Source: Begonia masoniana (lineage: Eukaryota > Streptophyta > Magnoliopsida > Cucurbitales > Begoniaceae). From it: 64,000 nucleotides of DNA. The stretch spans positions 11,482,301 through 11,546,300 of the forward strand of contig CM039510.1 in assembly GCA_022432975.1 (NCBI GenBank), written 5' to 3'. The translations under genes were made by a program, and so were the position numbers. The notes under the pieces were generated by a model. It was not told the origin of the DNA. It searched no databases and saw only the letters and a list, made by a program, of their open reading frames with translations. Positions 24,441 through 36,330 of the stretch are shown here, piece after piece; within the stretch, counting starts at the first letter, position 1; each line of letters opens with the position of its first letter.

Positions 24441-25274
24441 AAAGTGTGTTTTGTCGGTTAGCGACCGGATGATATTTTAATTTAGCACGCGAGGCCCACG
24501 TGCCCACCGGAAGATGTCTTCTTTTAGGCGATGTTAAACGAGTCACGCGTAATGCACGTGATGACCGGACGACTAAATTACTGAGGGTTGTCAATGCATG
24601 CAACCCATGCAAAACCTGTGTGGTATTATGTTAAGAGAATTGAGGGCACCTCCTCTTTTCCCGAAATTGTCAAGAAGCCAATGACCGAGTCTAGTCGCTC
24701 GACTCTGTGAAGGTTGAGCCGACGAGGCGTGGGAAGTCGGGCACGAGAGGGTTCGTCTTCCTTAATGGTTCTGCGTTTCTATTACCAGTTTAAAAAAAAA
24801 TATATGTTAAATGTGAAAGTCTGTTGAGAGATAGTAAGTTAATGTAATAATAGTAAAAGTCAAGCAAACGATTAATGAAAGAATATGAACACGTGACGGC
24901 TCCTGGCCGGGGTCGTTACACTTCCCTATTTTGAAGAAGATCGGGAAGATGGCGTATCGACTACAGCTTCCGGCTTCAATGGAAGGCATCCACGACGTAT
25001 TTCATGTGTCTATACTTCGGAAGTGTTTGCGCGATCCATCGCATATTGTGGAGGCGATAGACATCGAGATACAGCCTACCTTGACTTATGTGGAGAAGCA
25101 TGTACGTATCTTAGAGTCTTCCATCAAGGTATTGCGCAACAAAGAAATCTCGCTAGTTAAAGTCTTATGGCGGAACCACGAGGTGGAAGAAGCTACTTGG
25201 GAGCGACAGCAGGATATGATGGCTAAGTATCTTGAGTTGTTTGTATGATCAAATTTTGAGGACAAAATTTAAAT

Positions 25275-25287
25275 AAGGTGGATGGAA
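25275..25287 (+). other. Polypurine tract of H1
   Basis: AAGGTGGATGGAA directly before the LTR. Nearly the same tract is at 52551-52563. Confidence 0.8.
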
Positions 25288-26903
25288 TATAACACTCGAT
25301 TCTTTTAAGGGATTTATTAAATTGAATATAAATGGTATTTTTGTAATTATATCAAATTAAGTCGGTTTCGTAAAAAGAAAGCGTTATTACGATCCTAATA
25401 ATTAATAAGGATTTTAAGAAAATTTCAGGAATTTTAAGAGTTGTAACGCTAATTTTACGGGAATTACGTTTATCGTAATATAAAGGATACTTTGGTAAAA
25501 ATAGTAAAAGAGGTCTGATTTGCGAACAGACATTTTTAGTCGAACGCTATCAACAAGTTGGAATAATGGGTGAAATAAGAAATTTTAGAGAAGCCGAACC
25601 GTTAGTAAATTAACGAAATAAAGGACGAAACAAATAGAAAATCAAAGGAAGGCCAAAATCGTAATTTTGCAAGTCAAATTTTAATAAAATATCACAACCC
25701 TCTCCTTCACCTTCACTTTCACGATTTTCTCTTTTCCTTCTCTTCCAGACGACTCTTCTCTTCTCTCCGTCGTCGTTCTCCTCCTTCCAATGATGTTTCC
25801 CCTCCGATCAACCTCTGTTCGTCACCATTTTTTCCCCAATCCCGACCCTAGGTACGATTTTACGGAGTTTAAACGATTAGGGTTTCGTTAAAGTTTCGTT
25901 AAAAACGTGATTTAGAGTTTGAATTTATAGGTTTACCGTGTTTGTGGATGTAATGGACGTATTGAACGTTATTGGACGAAGTTTGGTGGATTTGTGAGAA
26001 ATGTTAAAGTTTGAGAATTTTTGGGGTTTTGGGAAAACTCGTTAATGGAAGTTTTGAGGTGTCGAGTGTGAGTTGCTCGATAAAATGCCTTGATTAGTTA
26101 AATTAGAACACTAGGAGACTTCGTTAGTTAAGGTTTTATTAGTTTGGATGTTCAATAATTTAAACTCATATTAACGACAATCGTGGTGAATTTGCCTTAG
26201 GGAACAACGCTCGTGAACGGAGCTTGAAGTTCAATGCGCACGAGGTAAGTTCTCGTGACTTACTGTGGCCGATTGGCCTACACCATAAGCTAGAGTTTGT
26301 TGTTGAAGATACTTTGGTGCTTTGCTTGTTTAAGTTGGTCATTGTTTTGTCTAATTGTTTCGGTTGGGTAGTTTAGGTTCGGTTGTTTTTATAGGTTGAG
26401 TGTTGTGACGGTTTGATGGTATTTGTAGTGTCTTGATAGTATTTGTAGCGTTTTAATGGTATGCTCATTTTGTATGTTTATATTGAACTGTTCATGCATC
26501 ATGGTTTAAAAACGTCATGAAAATGAATTTATGCACGGATTTCATGAAAAGAACATGCATGTAAAGGCAAGTAAAGTATCACAGTAAACAACCATGACAT
26601 GGGGTTCTCGGGGATAAGGTTCAGACCTAGCGTTCGTGGTGAGCGGGTTTCCCTCCCTTCAGATGGTGTGGGCTGTCTAACCACTGGACGTGCCCTATCT
26701 ATCTGTCGAGCGTTTCTGATAACCATAGACTGACACGTACTGATATATGAAATGACATGGACGACTTTCATAGCATTGAGCATACATGATCTTGCATTAG
26801 CATTTACGTAGAGCTTGCTGAGATTTTTATCTCATAGGTGTCTTTATGGTGTAGGTGATCTTGACATAGGTGAGGACGAGATCCCTCCACCCGAGGAATG
26901 ATG

Positions 26904-26908
26904 CAGTT
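26904..26908. repeat. Target site duplication CAGTT, left copy, of element I
   Basis: CAGTT also at 33713-33717. The uninterrupted H2 sequence near 54196 has a single CAGTT. Confidence 0.93.
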
Positions 26909-28036
26909 TGATATGCCCACGGTCCTGATCCATCATGCACAAGTCAAGGTATGTAATTAATTATTTATTTTATCTATCTAATGGACTTGTGGAATTTTGT
27001 AGATAAATGGATTCTCAAGGCTTGGAAAGAATTAATGAAGAGGGAATTTGTTTTCCTTTAATTCAAATTGTGTAAACGAGCCTTGTATTTAATTTATATA
27101 TTTTTAGGAACTTTTAGTTTTATTTAAAACTCGTTCATTGGCAAACTTTAGTCTTTAGAATGTATTTTTTTGTAATAGTCTTCAAAAAGATGTTGAACCA
27201 AGAAAGAACCAAGGGCTGAAGTGGCCGAACCAAGAGGAACCAATGCTGAACCGGCCAAACCAAGAGGAACAAAGCTTGAACCGGATGAACCAAGGCCAAA
27301 AGGAAGCTGAACCAAGAGCAAGAGATATGAACCGGCGTAGAGAAATGCTGGCCAGTGAACCGGACCTGCAAGCCTTTTACAGGCGCTCCAACGGCTACAA
27401 TTCGAGCCGTTGCCCGACGATTTCCAGAGCGCTTCTCTTCTCTCCTTCTTCTTCCCCAAATTCTTCCTCTTGTATTTAAGCTCCTCTTCCTCCATTGTAA
27501 AGGATTAGCCAGTTGAACGAATTTTTGGAATTGCAAAGGAGTTTTCTTCTTGTTTGGAACGCTCTCTGCGAGCGACAGAGAGATTTTCTCTCGGTGCTTT
27601 ATCGGCACACAGCGCCTGGATGAAGCCCCCGATTTCATCCCGAGCTCGTGGCTGCTAGGGGGTGATCTTAGTCCCTTTCTTCCTCTTCCAGGCAATGGAA
27701 GCAATGAAGAAAAGGGGCGAATGCCATAGTGCCCTCCGCCGAGAATCCTTCGCTGGCAACGACGGATTTCTGTCACCCAAAACGCCGAATCGTTTCTGGG
27801 TCGGTTTAGGGTCTTCAATCCACTCCTCCATCATTTCCGCACCATTCTGCACAGCACCCACTTCTTGGAAGCTCGGTATCACTCTCCTCCCCCTCTCGCC
27901 ATTTTCAATTTCTTATTGCCCTATTTATCGATTTTCTGTTCTGTTTTGGGGTGTTCCTTTGAGCACCGATCATTGTCTCATTTTGCTATCTTCCACATGT
28001 GCATTTCTAACCCCATTGCAGGCCTGGAACCTATCA
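26909..28036 (+). mobile_element. Element I 5' LTR
   Basis: Starts TGATATGCCCACGG and ends GGCCTGGAACCTATCA. A TATA-like CTTGTATTTAAGC near 27469-27481 could be the promoter (inferred). It contains the minus-strand shadow frames 27135-27818, which have no recognisable domain. Confidence 0.9.
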
Positions 28037-31000
28037 AGTGGTATCAGAGACTTAGTGCTCTTCATGGATTGCATTTTCTCTGTTCTGTCGTCTGCATGTG
28101 TGTGTTGTGTTTGTGTTATTGTTTTTCTGTTTTTTGCTGTGTTTTTAGTGTCTCATAATCATTCTTGTTTCACCCACGACACTAATGTTTAATTTCGTTT
28201 TCAATTCTGTTTAGGAATCAAATTGTTAACATGCATTTCCTCTCTGTTTCTTTTTCTGTTTCTGTCGTTCTGTTTGTTATGGTCATGTGTTCATGTTTGT
28301 TTCACCCACCAGTGCACTTGTTTGATCACGTTTAGTTGTCTGTAGTGTTAATTATTCTGTGTTGTTCTCTGTTAGTTTAGCTGAACTGAGCCTCATTGAA
28401 CAACATGTTATTGTTCTGTTTAGCTTAGGATTGTTTCTGTTTTGGTTTACAAAATTCTGCTCTATTCGATGCTTGTGTGTTCTGTTTCCTTTTGGTTTTT
28501 TTGTCGAGTTTCTGCAGCAAGAGTTGATGATCTATTTTCTTGTTGTTTCCTGTTTAGCTGTATAGATTTGTCTCATGTTAAGTCCCGGCTTGTGTTCTGT
28601 TTTAGAGTCAGCATGATGTTGTTATTTGTTGCTGTCCTATTTAGAACATTTTCAGAGTGTTTTTCTGTTTGTTTTCTTCTTTGGTTTTGTGATTCTGTTG
28701 CTGTTCTGTTTTGTTACAAAAAAAAAAAAAAAAATTTGCTGCTTGCTATTGTTGTTGCTAAATTTTCAACTTGCTTGTTTGTTCTGTTTTGTCCTTAGTT
28801 TTTAGGATGATTAAAAGCCGTGTAGTATTGTGTTTGTTAGCTTTTAAATCCGGTTTTTAGAGTCAAAAGCTAGGACTTGTTTGCTGAATTTTTCAGCATG
28901 TTCTTGTTCTGTTTATTACCTTTTGTTTTGGGTTTTCCAAAATGTATTTTTCTTTTGTTCTCAATTGTTTAGGTTCTATTTTAAAAACCCAGAAATCCTG
29001 CTTTAAGCTTGCTAAATGCCGTGCTTGAACTTCTGATCTAAATGGTCCAAATGTGTCTCATGCTTGAGCTATATCTTTGGTTCCAAATTGCTAAAACTTT
29101 TCTGGTTTTAAAACTCTTTTCTTGCTGTTTTTCAGTTGAAAATTTATGTTATTTTCTTTGTTTTTCTTTGCTGTTTTTTTTTTTTTTGTTGATTTTCTTT
29201 TTCTGTTTTTGTCAAAGCATGTGTTTCTGTTCTGTTTCATTTCTGATTCCACCCACCAGCATGTCTAGTTTTATTTTAGTGTGTTGTTTAACATGATAGA
29301 TTGTTCTAGGATGCTACAATTGTTGAGTATGTATGTTTGTTTGCTGTTGATTGTGTCTAGTTTAGTGTCCTAGATTGTCCATGTTTAGGATTGAATTTGG
29401 TTTTCAAAAAAATCTGTTCTGATTGGAAACAATTTTCTGCATTTTTTTTTTTATGGTCTGTTGTTTTCTGCAGCTTGTTTTGGTCCATTTTCTTGAGGTT
29501 TTTGCAGCACCTTTGCTGCTCTTTTAGAGTCAATCACCAAGGAAAATGCTGAGATTTAATTGATAAATTTGCAGCATCCATCTTCTGGTTTTGGTGAAAG
29601 TTTGTTTAGCTTTTAGGTTGATTTGATTTCAAATCTGTTTTTCTGCATTTCTTTCCACAGTTTTGAATCAGTTTTTCTGCATCTTTTTGCTCCTGTTTAG
29701 TGTCCATTCACCATGGTTAATTGTTGAACTTAATGCCACATATTGGATAACAAATGTATTGAATTGGTGATAGTTTTGTCTAGTTTTTAGGTTGTGACCG
29801 CTTATGTTTTAAGCATTTTCTCTGATGTTTTCTTGCTGATTTTCTTGTTCTTTCTTATCTTGTTTTAGGAGCTTGTTTAGGTGTTTTGTTGTTGTTGTTC
29901 AAATTGCTAAAAGGTTTAGCATTTGAACCTTGCATTATTGTTTAGTTCTAGATTGTTGTTTTTGCATATCTTAGTCTCTGTTGTGTGTGTATTTTTCGTA
30001 ATATTTGTTGTGCAGTTTTTGTACCCATCTCCCAAGGCAAGAGGCTTCCTTAATTGGCAATTTTGGAGTTATCAATTGCTTTGCTTTAAAGGTACTTTCC
30101 TGTCTATTTTTAGTTTATTTTTTGATGTGTTGGGAGACTCTTCGGAACTGTTGACCGAGAGCAAATTCTGTTTAGTTTTATTTTCTGTGTGGAGACTCTT
30201 CGGAACTGTTGACCGAGAGCAACTTGTGTTTTATGTTTGTCTGTGTCTGAACTTGTTTCTTTGGATTACATTGTTATGATAATTACCTGATATGATTTTT
30301 CCATATTAACCTCATGTTACTGATTAGATAGCATGAATTAACCATGGTCCGTATCTGTTTAATTTCAGAATATTTTCTTGAAAAGCATGTTCTTTTGTTT
30401 GTGTTTGCATTTGCTGTTTATTTGGATATCATTACTGTGAAATTATATGATATGACTTTACCATCTTAACCTCATGTTTCTGGTAAGCAAGCATGAACTA
30501 ACCATGGCCCATATCTGTTTAATTTCGGGATGTTATTCTTGAATAAAAGCATGTTCTAATGTTGTGTTTTGAGTCATAATTTCGATTTTGTTTAGGTGAA
30601 TGTTTATAGATATTTGTTTCTGTTTTTATAACCATGTTTCGTTGTTTAGGTTGTGTTGGCAAAATTAATTTACATAGAGAATGGATTTGAAAATGAATAT
30701 TAAAATTGAGTTCTCATGTTAGTTTATATTTGCTGAAATTATTGTGTTGTTTTGGTGTTTTCCAAATGTGTTTTAGTATGTGTTTTGTTTTGTTTAAATT
30801 TTTTTACATGTTCCATGTTTAGGAGAGTTTGATATGCTAATTTGTTGTCCAAATTGGTATTGTTTTGTTTAGACTTTTATAGGATGTTTAGATTAAAATT
30901 CTGGTTTAGAAATTTCTGGTTTTTCTTTTTTGTTACAACTTTGCACTTGAAAATTCCTTGCTCATAATGAATTTGAACCTGAAATTTTGATAGCATGTCA

Positions 31001-32582
31001 CTCATAATGTTAACTATCCTCTGTTAAAATTTCATGTTAATTGGATGAGAATTGTGTAAATTTTCTGTTTAGTACCTTTAGGATTGTTTTTATTGAAATT
31101 TTCTGTTTGGTGTTTTTCCAAATTGATTTGGCATTTGTTTTTAACTTGTGTGTCTAATTGTGTTTAGTGTCAAGTCTTTGAGTCCTTGATGTTAGGTTAA
31201 ATTTAGAATGAAAAGCATGAACTAAATTGCATGTTAAATAGAGCTTGGCAAATTCTATTTCACCATGTTTTATAATTCTGTTTAAACTCTTGTTGATTGC
31301 ATCAAGTTGAGTGATTTTGTTTGTTTAGGGCTATGTCCGACCTTTTAACAAGAGCATGTCATATACTATCTTGTTAGTCACTTAGGATTCACTTGTACGT
31401 CGAGTGATCTGTGTTTGTGGCCAAGAGCTTTCCTCTGTGGGCCGTTGGTATTATCCGAGGTTTACCGCTGGCCATTGGGCCCGACAGATCGCCGTGTGAG
31501 GCAGTCGCCTTTAAAGGGTGTGGGATAGTGTGACGATTTCCACAAAAGTTCTAGAGGGTTGCCTAGACCCAATAGCTTATCATTGATATTAGTTGCAAGT
31601 CTATTTTCTTGATTAACTTGCTTGATTTGTTGTGCTGTTTGATTAAATGTTTAGGACTTTTAGGTTGAGTCTTGTGACTTAGTTGCTTGTGTTGCTTGTT
31701 TGTCTTTGTTTAGGAATTAAAATTTAGAGTTTCACTTTAAAGTCTAGTGCTTGGTCAATTAGTTTAATTGTTGTTGGCCAAGGTAAATGTAAAATCAAAA
31801 TATATGCATATTGTTTTATCTTTTGAGGATTGTTTAGCTTTCTACTCCAATTTTGAGCATTAGCTATGGATGAACCAAGGAGTTGGATAGATTTTTGGCA
31901 ACAAGGTATGTACCCATGAAACCTTACTTGAATTTCTTTTGAAATTAGTTGAATAGTAGGTTGATTGGATGAACTATATGTTTGGGATCAACTTCTTGTA
32001 TGTTCTTGCTATAATTGGATATCATGTTTAATTCTCCTTGTCTAAGCTTGATTTAATTTGTTGAAAGAACTAAAGATTAATTTTGTGATCAAATTGTTGT
32101 TGCCTCTTGTTTTTGAAATGATAAATCCTAACTCTATTGTTAAAGGAGAATTGTTTTCTTGAATTTTGGATTTAAGTTGAACTTATGCTAAGCTTGATAT
32201 TAAACTCTTATTCTTTTGATGGATTTAAAATTTGGGTGAACCAAGTGTTGTTTTTCTTTGCAAATGATGATTATCATTTGGCTCAATATTTTCTTGTTGG
32301 TTTAGCATGAGAAATGAAATTGTTCGATTATGCTCGGATCAAACTTGCTTTTATCTTGAATGCTTGTTTCTAAATTGTTGAAATGAACAATTTAATCTTG
32401 AAATTTATTTAGGACCATTGTGGATGGTAAAATGGTTTTTCAACTTTAGGATAACTATTTTTGTGTCCATTATGGATTGCTTGCTTAAGTATTTTTGTTA
32501 GAATTTTATCCTAAGTGTTGCAACATCCTCCATGATATTCTCCATTGGATTTGAGGTCAAATCCTCAAGAACCGGGAGGGGA
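28037..32582 (+). mobile_element. Element I interior: T-rich, non-coding
   Basis: Dominated by TTCTGTTT and TTTAGG words. There is a 60-70 bp tandem pair at 30130-30225 (GAGACTCTTCGGAACTGTTG twice) and an imperfect 120 bp duplication (about 30270-30380 and 30440-30560, both with AACCATGG and TATCTGTTTAATTTC). A more GC-rich block is at 31370-31570. The longest open frames are about 118 residues, T-rich and without a domain. Confidence 0.85.
28039..28050 (+). other. Primer binding site of element I
   Basis: TGGTATCAGAGA, two bases after the 5' LTR. Confidence 0.85.
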
Positions 32583-33712
32583 TGATATGCCCACTGTCCT
32601 GATCCATCATGCACAAGTCAAGGTATGTAATTAATTATTTATTTTATCTATCTAATGGACTTGTGGAATTTTGTAGATAAATGGATTCTCAAGGCTTGGA
32701 AAGAATTAATGAAGAGGGAATTTGTTTTCCTTTAATTCAAATTGTGTAAACGAGCCTTGTATTTAATTTATATATTTTTAGGAACTTTTAGTTTTATTTA
32801 AAACTCGTTCATTGGCAAACTTTAGTCTTTAGAATGTATTTTTTTGTAATAGTCTTCAAAAGGATGTTGAACCAAGAAAGAACCAAGGGCTGAAGTGGCC
32901 GAACCAAGAGGAACCAATGCTGAACCGGCCAAACCAAGAGGAACAAAGCTTGAACCGGATGAACCAAGGCCAAAAGGAAGCTGAACCAAGAGCAAGAGAT
33001 GTGAACCGGTCTGGAGAAATGCTGGCCAGTGAACCGGACCTGCAAGCCTTTTACAGGCGCTCCAACGGCTACAATTTGAGCCGTTGCCCGATGATTTCCA
33101 GAGCGCTTCTCTTCTCTCCTTCTTCTTCCCCAAATTCTTCCTCTTGTATTTAAGCTCCTCTTCCTCCATTGTAAAACGATTAGCCAGTTGAACGAATTTT
33201 TGGAATTGCAAAGGAGTTTTCTTCTTGTTTGGAACGCTCTCCGCGAGCGACAGAGAGATTTTCTCTCGGTGCTTTATCGGCGCACAGCGCCTGGATGAAG
33301 CGCCCGATTTCATCCCGAGCTCGTGGCTGCTAGGGGGTTGATCTTAGTCCCTTTCTTCCTCTTCCAGGCAATGGAAGCAATGAAGAAAAGGGGCGAATGC
33401 CATAGTGCCCCCCGCCAAGAATCCTTCGCTGGCAACGACGGATTTCTGTCACCCAAAACGCCGAATCGTTTCTGGGTCGGTTTGGGGTCTTCAATCCACT
33501 CCTCCATCATTTCCGCACCATTCTTCACAGCACCCACTTCTTGGAAGCTCGGTATCACTCTCCTCCCCCTCTCGCCATTTTCAATTTCTTATTGCCCTAT
33601 TTATCGATTTTCTGTTCTGTTTTGGGGTGTTCCTTTGAGCACCGATCATTGTCTCATTTTGCTATCTTCCGCATGTGCATTTCTAACCCCATTGCAGGCC
33701 TGGAACCTATCA
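32583..33712 (+). mobile_element. Element I 3' LTR
   Basis: Nearly identical to 26909-28036. It is followed by CAGTT (33713-33717) and the resumed H1 LTR. Confidence 0.92.
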
Positions 33713-34113
33713 CAGTTGAAGGAGGATGGCCCGTGGGGGAAGTAAGTGTATGTTTTGGGAACACGGTAGTTAGATAAAATTGTATAGTTGAACATATTAG
33801 GATGTTTGGGTCTGATTAGTTGATAGGTTACGTTTTGATATTTTTAAACGTTTTGGAAACTATTTTATAAACCTCTTGGTGATTTTGAACAGGAGGAAAT
33901 GTTAAGTTTTTAAACGGATCCACACGGTTCGTTTTTACGAAATCGGGTTACGTTTTAAACGTGTTTATGGAGTAGGGCATGTTAATGTTTTAGAGTATGT
34001 TATGTGTATAAGTATGTAGGGAAAATAAAGAGAGAAAGGAAAGAAAGAAGGAGCGGACAAAGAAGAAAGAAGAAAAGAAGAAAGGAGGGAGGCAACTCCC
34101 TGTAATTTGGATT

Positions 34114-36295
34114 TGTAACGCCCCGAGTTATCTAAACCCGGTTTGCTACTCAACACACTGAACCGAACCAAGACGACTTGATACTAAATTTAAAAATATT
34201 TCACTCGACAGTCAAAATTTGACATTTTCTAAAACTCGATGTACTTTAAAACTTGCAGCGGAAATCAATCGAACATCAATGAAGTTAAATAATCTGTGAA
34301 AACATTTCAAAATAATTGTTGGGAGTGTTAAGAATAATGGGCCAAAAATATAAAGCTTTAAAAATGTGGAATACCCATGAAATTGCAGAAGTCAAACACA
34401 TCTGCCGACGACAAAGTCAACACAAGGAGCAGAAATAGAAAATAGGAGGCCTCTACCGATGACAAACGACAAAACTTCGGTTATATCAACCGGTCAATAA
34501 ACGACAAACACTACCTACATCTTCCGATGACGTCAGCCGGAAGATATACGAACAGGACAACTCTCGGTAGACTGCATCTACCGATAACTAGGCGACAAAA
34601 CTTGCTACTTACATCTACCGATGACGTCAGCCGGGGGATTCCTTCCTCCAGCATCTGCCGATCGCTAGACGACAACTTGCAACTTATATCTACCGATGAC
34701 GTCAGCCGGATGACTCCTTCATCCAACATCTGCCGATCACTAGACGACGAAACTTACCACTTTCATCTACCGATGACGTCAGCCGGATGACTCCTTCATC
34801 CTACATCTGCCGATCGCTAGACGACAGGACTTACCACTTTCATCTACCGATGACGTCATCCGGATGACTCCTTCATCCAACATCTGCCGATAGACTTCAG
34901 AACAGCAATTCTGCTGTATTCCAAGAAAGCTCTGACTATCAAAGGATTTAAGCATTTTACTAAGACCAATCAGAGACAGATCAAATCATTGCATCACTCA
35001 AATCCAGTAGAAAACAGTATTTTCAAAACCCAACAGAACACTAATATCAAAGATTCTCAGAATGTATTCAAAGTTTTGAAAACATTACTATCATAAAATT
35101 TTCAGAAAAAGAAACATCTATACTGAACTAGTTACTCCCAACTCAACACCTGCAGCCATGGATTAAACCGCCTCAACAGATGGCCAAACCGATGCCTGAA
35201 AATGCTCCTCCAACCAGCCTGGTCCTCTTATTGGTCGGTAAACACACCTTTAGTAACTTCTTCACCTACATCACAAACTCATCTATTAGCCTAATGCTAA
35301 GCAAGTAGAGCAATGAATGAAATGAATTAATGAAACAAAAATTTCCCTAAACATGCATTCTCTACTTTCTCATCTCAGTTGTATTCAAATTTGTTCTCTG
35401 TGGATCCCTCTGTACGATGGGAAAGTGGATCAGTCATTCCCCAAAGCATACATCCTCTGATCTCAATTAAGGGGCGGATTAATTCCCTTAACCGTTAACT
35501 GGTCTGATCCCCCTGTAGGATTGGGAAGTGGATCACTTTTCCCAAAACCTTAATCCTCTGTTCTCAATTAAGGGGCGGATTAATCCCCCTTAACAGTTGT
35601 TCTGATCATCCTGCTCACATTTACCATGCGTTTCATGTAAATTCATTTTCGTAATCTTTCAAAACATGATGCATGACAATTGGAAATAAACATACAAACA
35701 TACATAAATCCTACTATTTGTGATGTAGGCCCGAAAACACAAACAAACTCTACTTACCTGGCTCCCTGGAAATCGCTCGGCTAAATGCTACTTCAGAAGC
35801 TCGCTCACCTAAAATCATAATAGTACATATATCAAACTTTCACTAAACTTCACAGAATCAATACAGGAGTTTGAGGAACCAAATTTGAAACCCAACAACT
35901 CGGGTATTCTCAATAGTCGCTCAGCCCGAACCTACTCTAAATCACAACATTCCTTGAAACTCCTCACATTGTACTCCCTCAGCTATCTAACTACTAAAAT
36001 CGCAAGAAAACAAGGAGGGCTTACCTAGGTTGAAGGAGAATCGGGCAGGAGAATCGCCTAGAGATTTCTGCCGTTCGAACTGAAGACCGAAAGGGAAAGA
36101 AAATGAGTAGTGGTGGCGGCTACTCTAAACTTTTTGCCTTAAATACCTTATCCACTTTCAAATTTGCCAATTACCCTTACGCCCTTACTTACTCATTCTT
36201 CAACCTAACCTACATTATACTAAAATTTCATTCATCGATTATACTTAATAGATTTATCTGTTATTTTAAATTTTTAATTAAAGTCGGGTGTTACA
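34114..36295 (-). mobile_element. Element J 3' LTR (2182 bp)
   Basis: TGTAACGCCCCGAG to GGGTGTTACA, related to C, K1 and K2. It contains an approximately 77-bp repeat with TGACGTCA (34440-34890) and a duplicated block with AATTAAGGGGCGGATTAAT (35390-35600). No gene is present. Confidence 0.92.
34440..34890. repeat. TGACGTCA repeat in LTR J, five palindromes
   Basis: Palindromes at 34528-34535, 34622-34629, 34697-34704, 34774-34781 and 34851-34858; the last three are 77 bp apart. Each unit pairs ATCTACCGATGACGTCAGCC with CATCTGCCGATC and CTAGACGACA. Confidence 0.94.
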
Positions 36296-36330
36296 ATCTA
36301 CCCTCCTTAAAAGAATTTTGTCCTCAAAAT

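Larger units (their letters stand above)
22448..24920 (+). mobile_element. Solo LTR D (2473 bp)
   Basis: Ends TGTAACACCCGAC and GGGGTCGTTACA, flanked by CTTCC (22443-22447 and 24921-24925). It is related to LTR B: its first 250 bases align with the minus strand of 15950-16202, including CACTGTAGCCGACA. It holds a TATA-like box (22609-22616), a roughly 47-bp repeat (23405-23590) and a 54-bp TGACGTCA repeat (24184-24440). It interrupts the integrase C-terminus of H1. No gene is present. Confidence 0.94.
22419..25248 (+). pseudogene. Element H1 pol C-terminus (integrase end, chromodomain), split by LTR D
   Basis: Only the end of a gypsy polyprotein remains. The bases 22419-22447 read as the conserved YVGPF segment. 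After solo LTR D and its duplication the frame continues at 24926 through KKIGKMAYRLQLPASMEG, HDVFHVSILRKCL and the chromodomain-like ending VKVLWRNHEVEEATWERQQD to a stop at 25246-25248. RT and the integrase core are missing because the left side was replaced by truncated LTR3 at 22418. It closely resembles the J and B C-termini, so it is the same chromovirus group. Confidence 0.88.
26909..33712 (+). mobile_element. Element I: complete non-coding LTR element (LARD-like)
   Basis: LTRs are 26909-28036 and 32583-33712 (TGATATGCCC to ACCTATCA), about 1.13 kb, with about twenty differences between them by eye. A tRNA-iMet-type PBS is at 28039-28050, a polypurine tract at 32571-32582, and the target duplication is CAGTT. 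The 4.5 kb interior has no gag or pol motif in any frame. Structurally complete but coding-free elements of this size are called LARDs; movement would need another element's proteins. The LTR holds repeated GAACCAAG and GAACCGG words (27190-27350). Confidence 0.92.
25288..34113 (+). mobile_element. H1 3' LTR, split by element I and cut by element J
   Basis: Two segments, 25288-26908 and 33718-34113, are homologous to 52564-54331 and 54709 onward in H2. The LTR start is mutated from TGTAA to TATAA. Segment one includes a CT-rich stretch at 25710-25800. Segment two ends in a purine-rich tract (34019-34095) shared by H2 and H3. The LTR's 3' end is missing beyond the J insertion at 34114. Confidence 0.85.

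Noticed and set aside
27135..27818. 227-residue minus-strand frame and its copy near 33000
   Set aside because: It lies in the element I LTR, with low-complexity composition and no domain; the second LTR breaks it into other frames.
28359..30279. Phe- and Cys-rich plus-strand frames resembling membrane proteins
   Set aside because: They are translations of T-rich non-coding interior of element I; none exceeds about 118 residues or has a recognisable motif.
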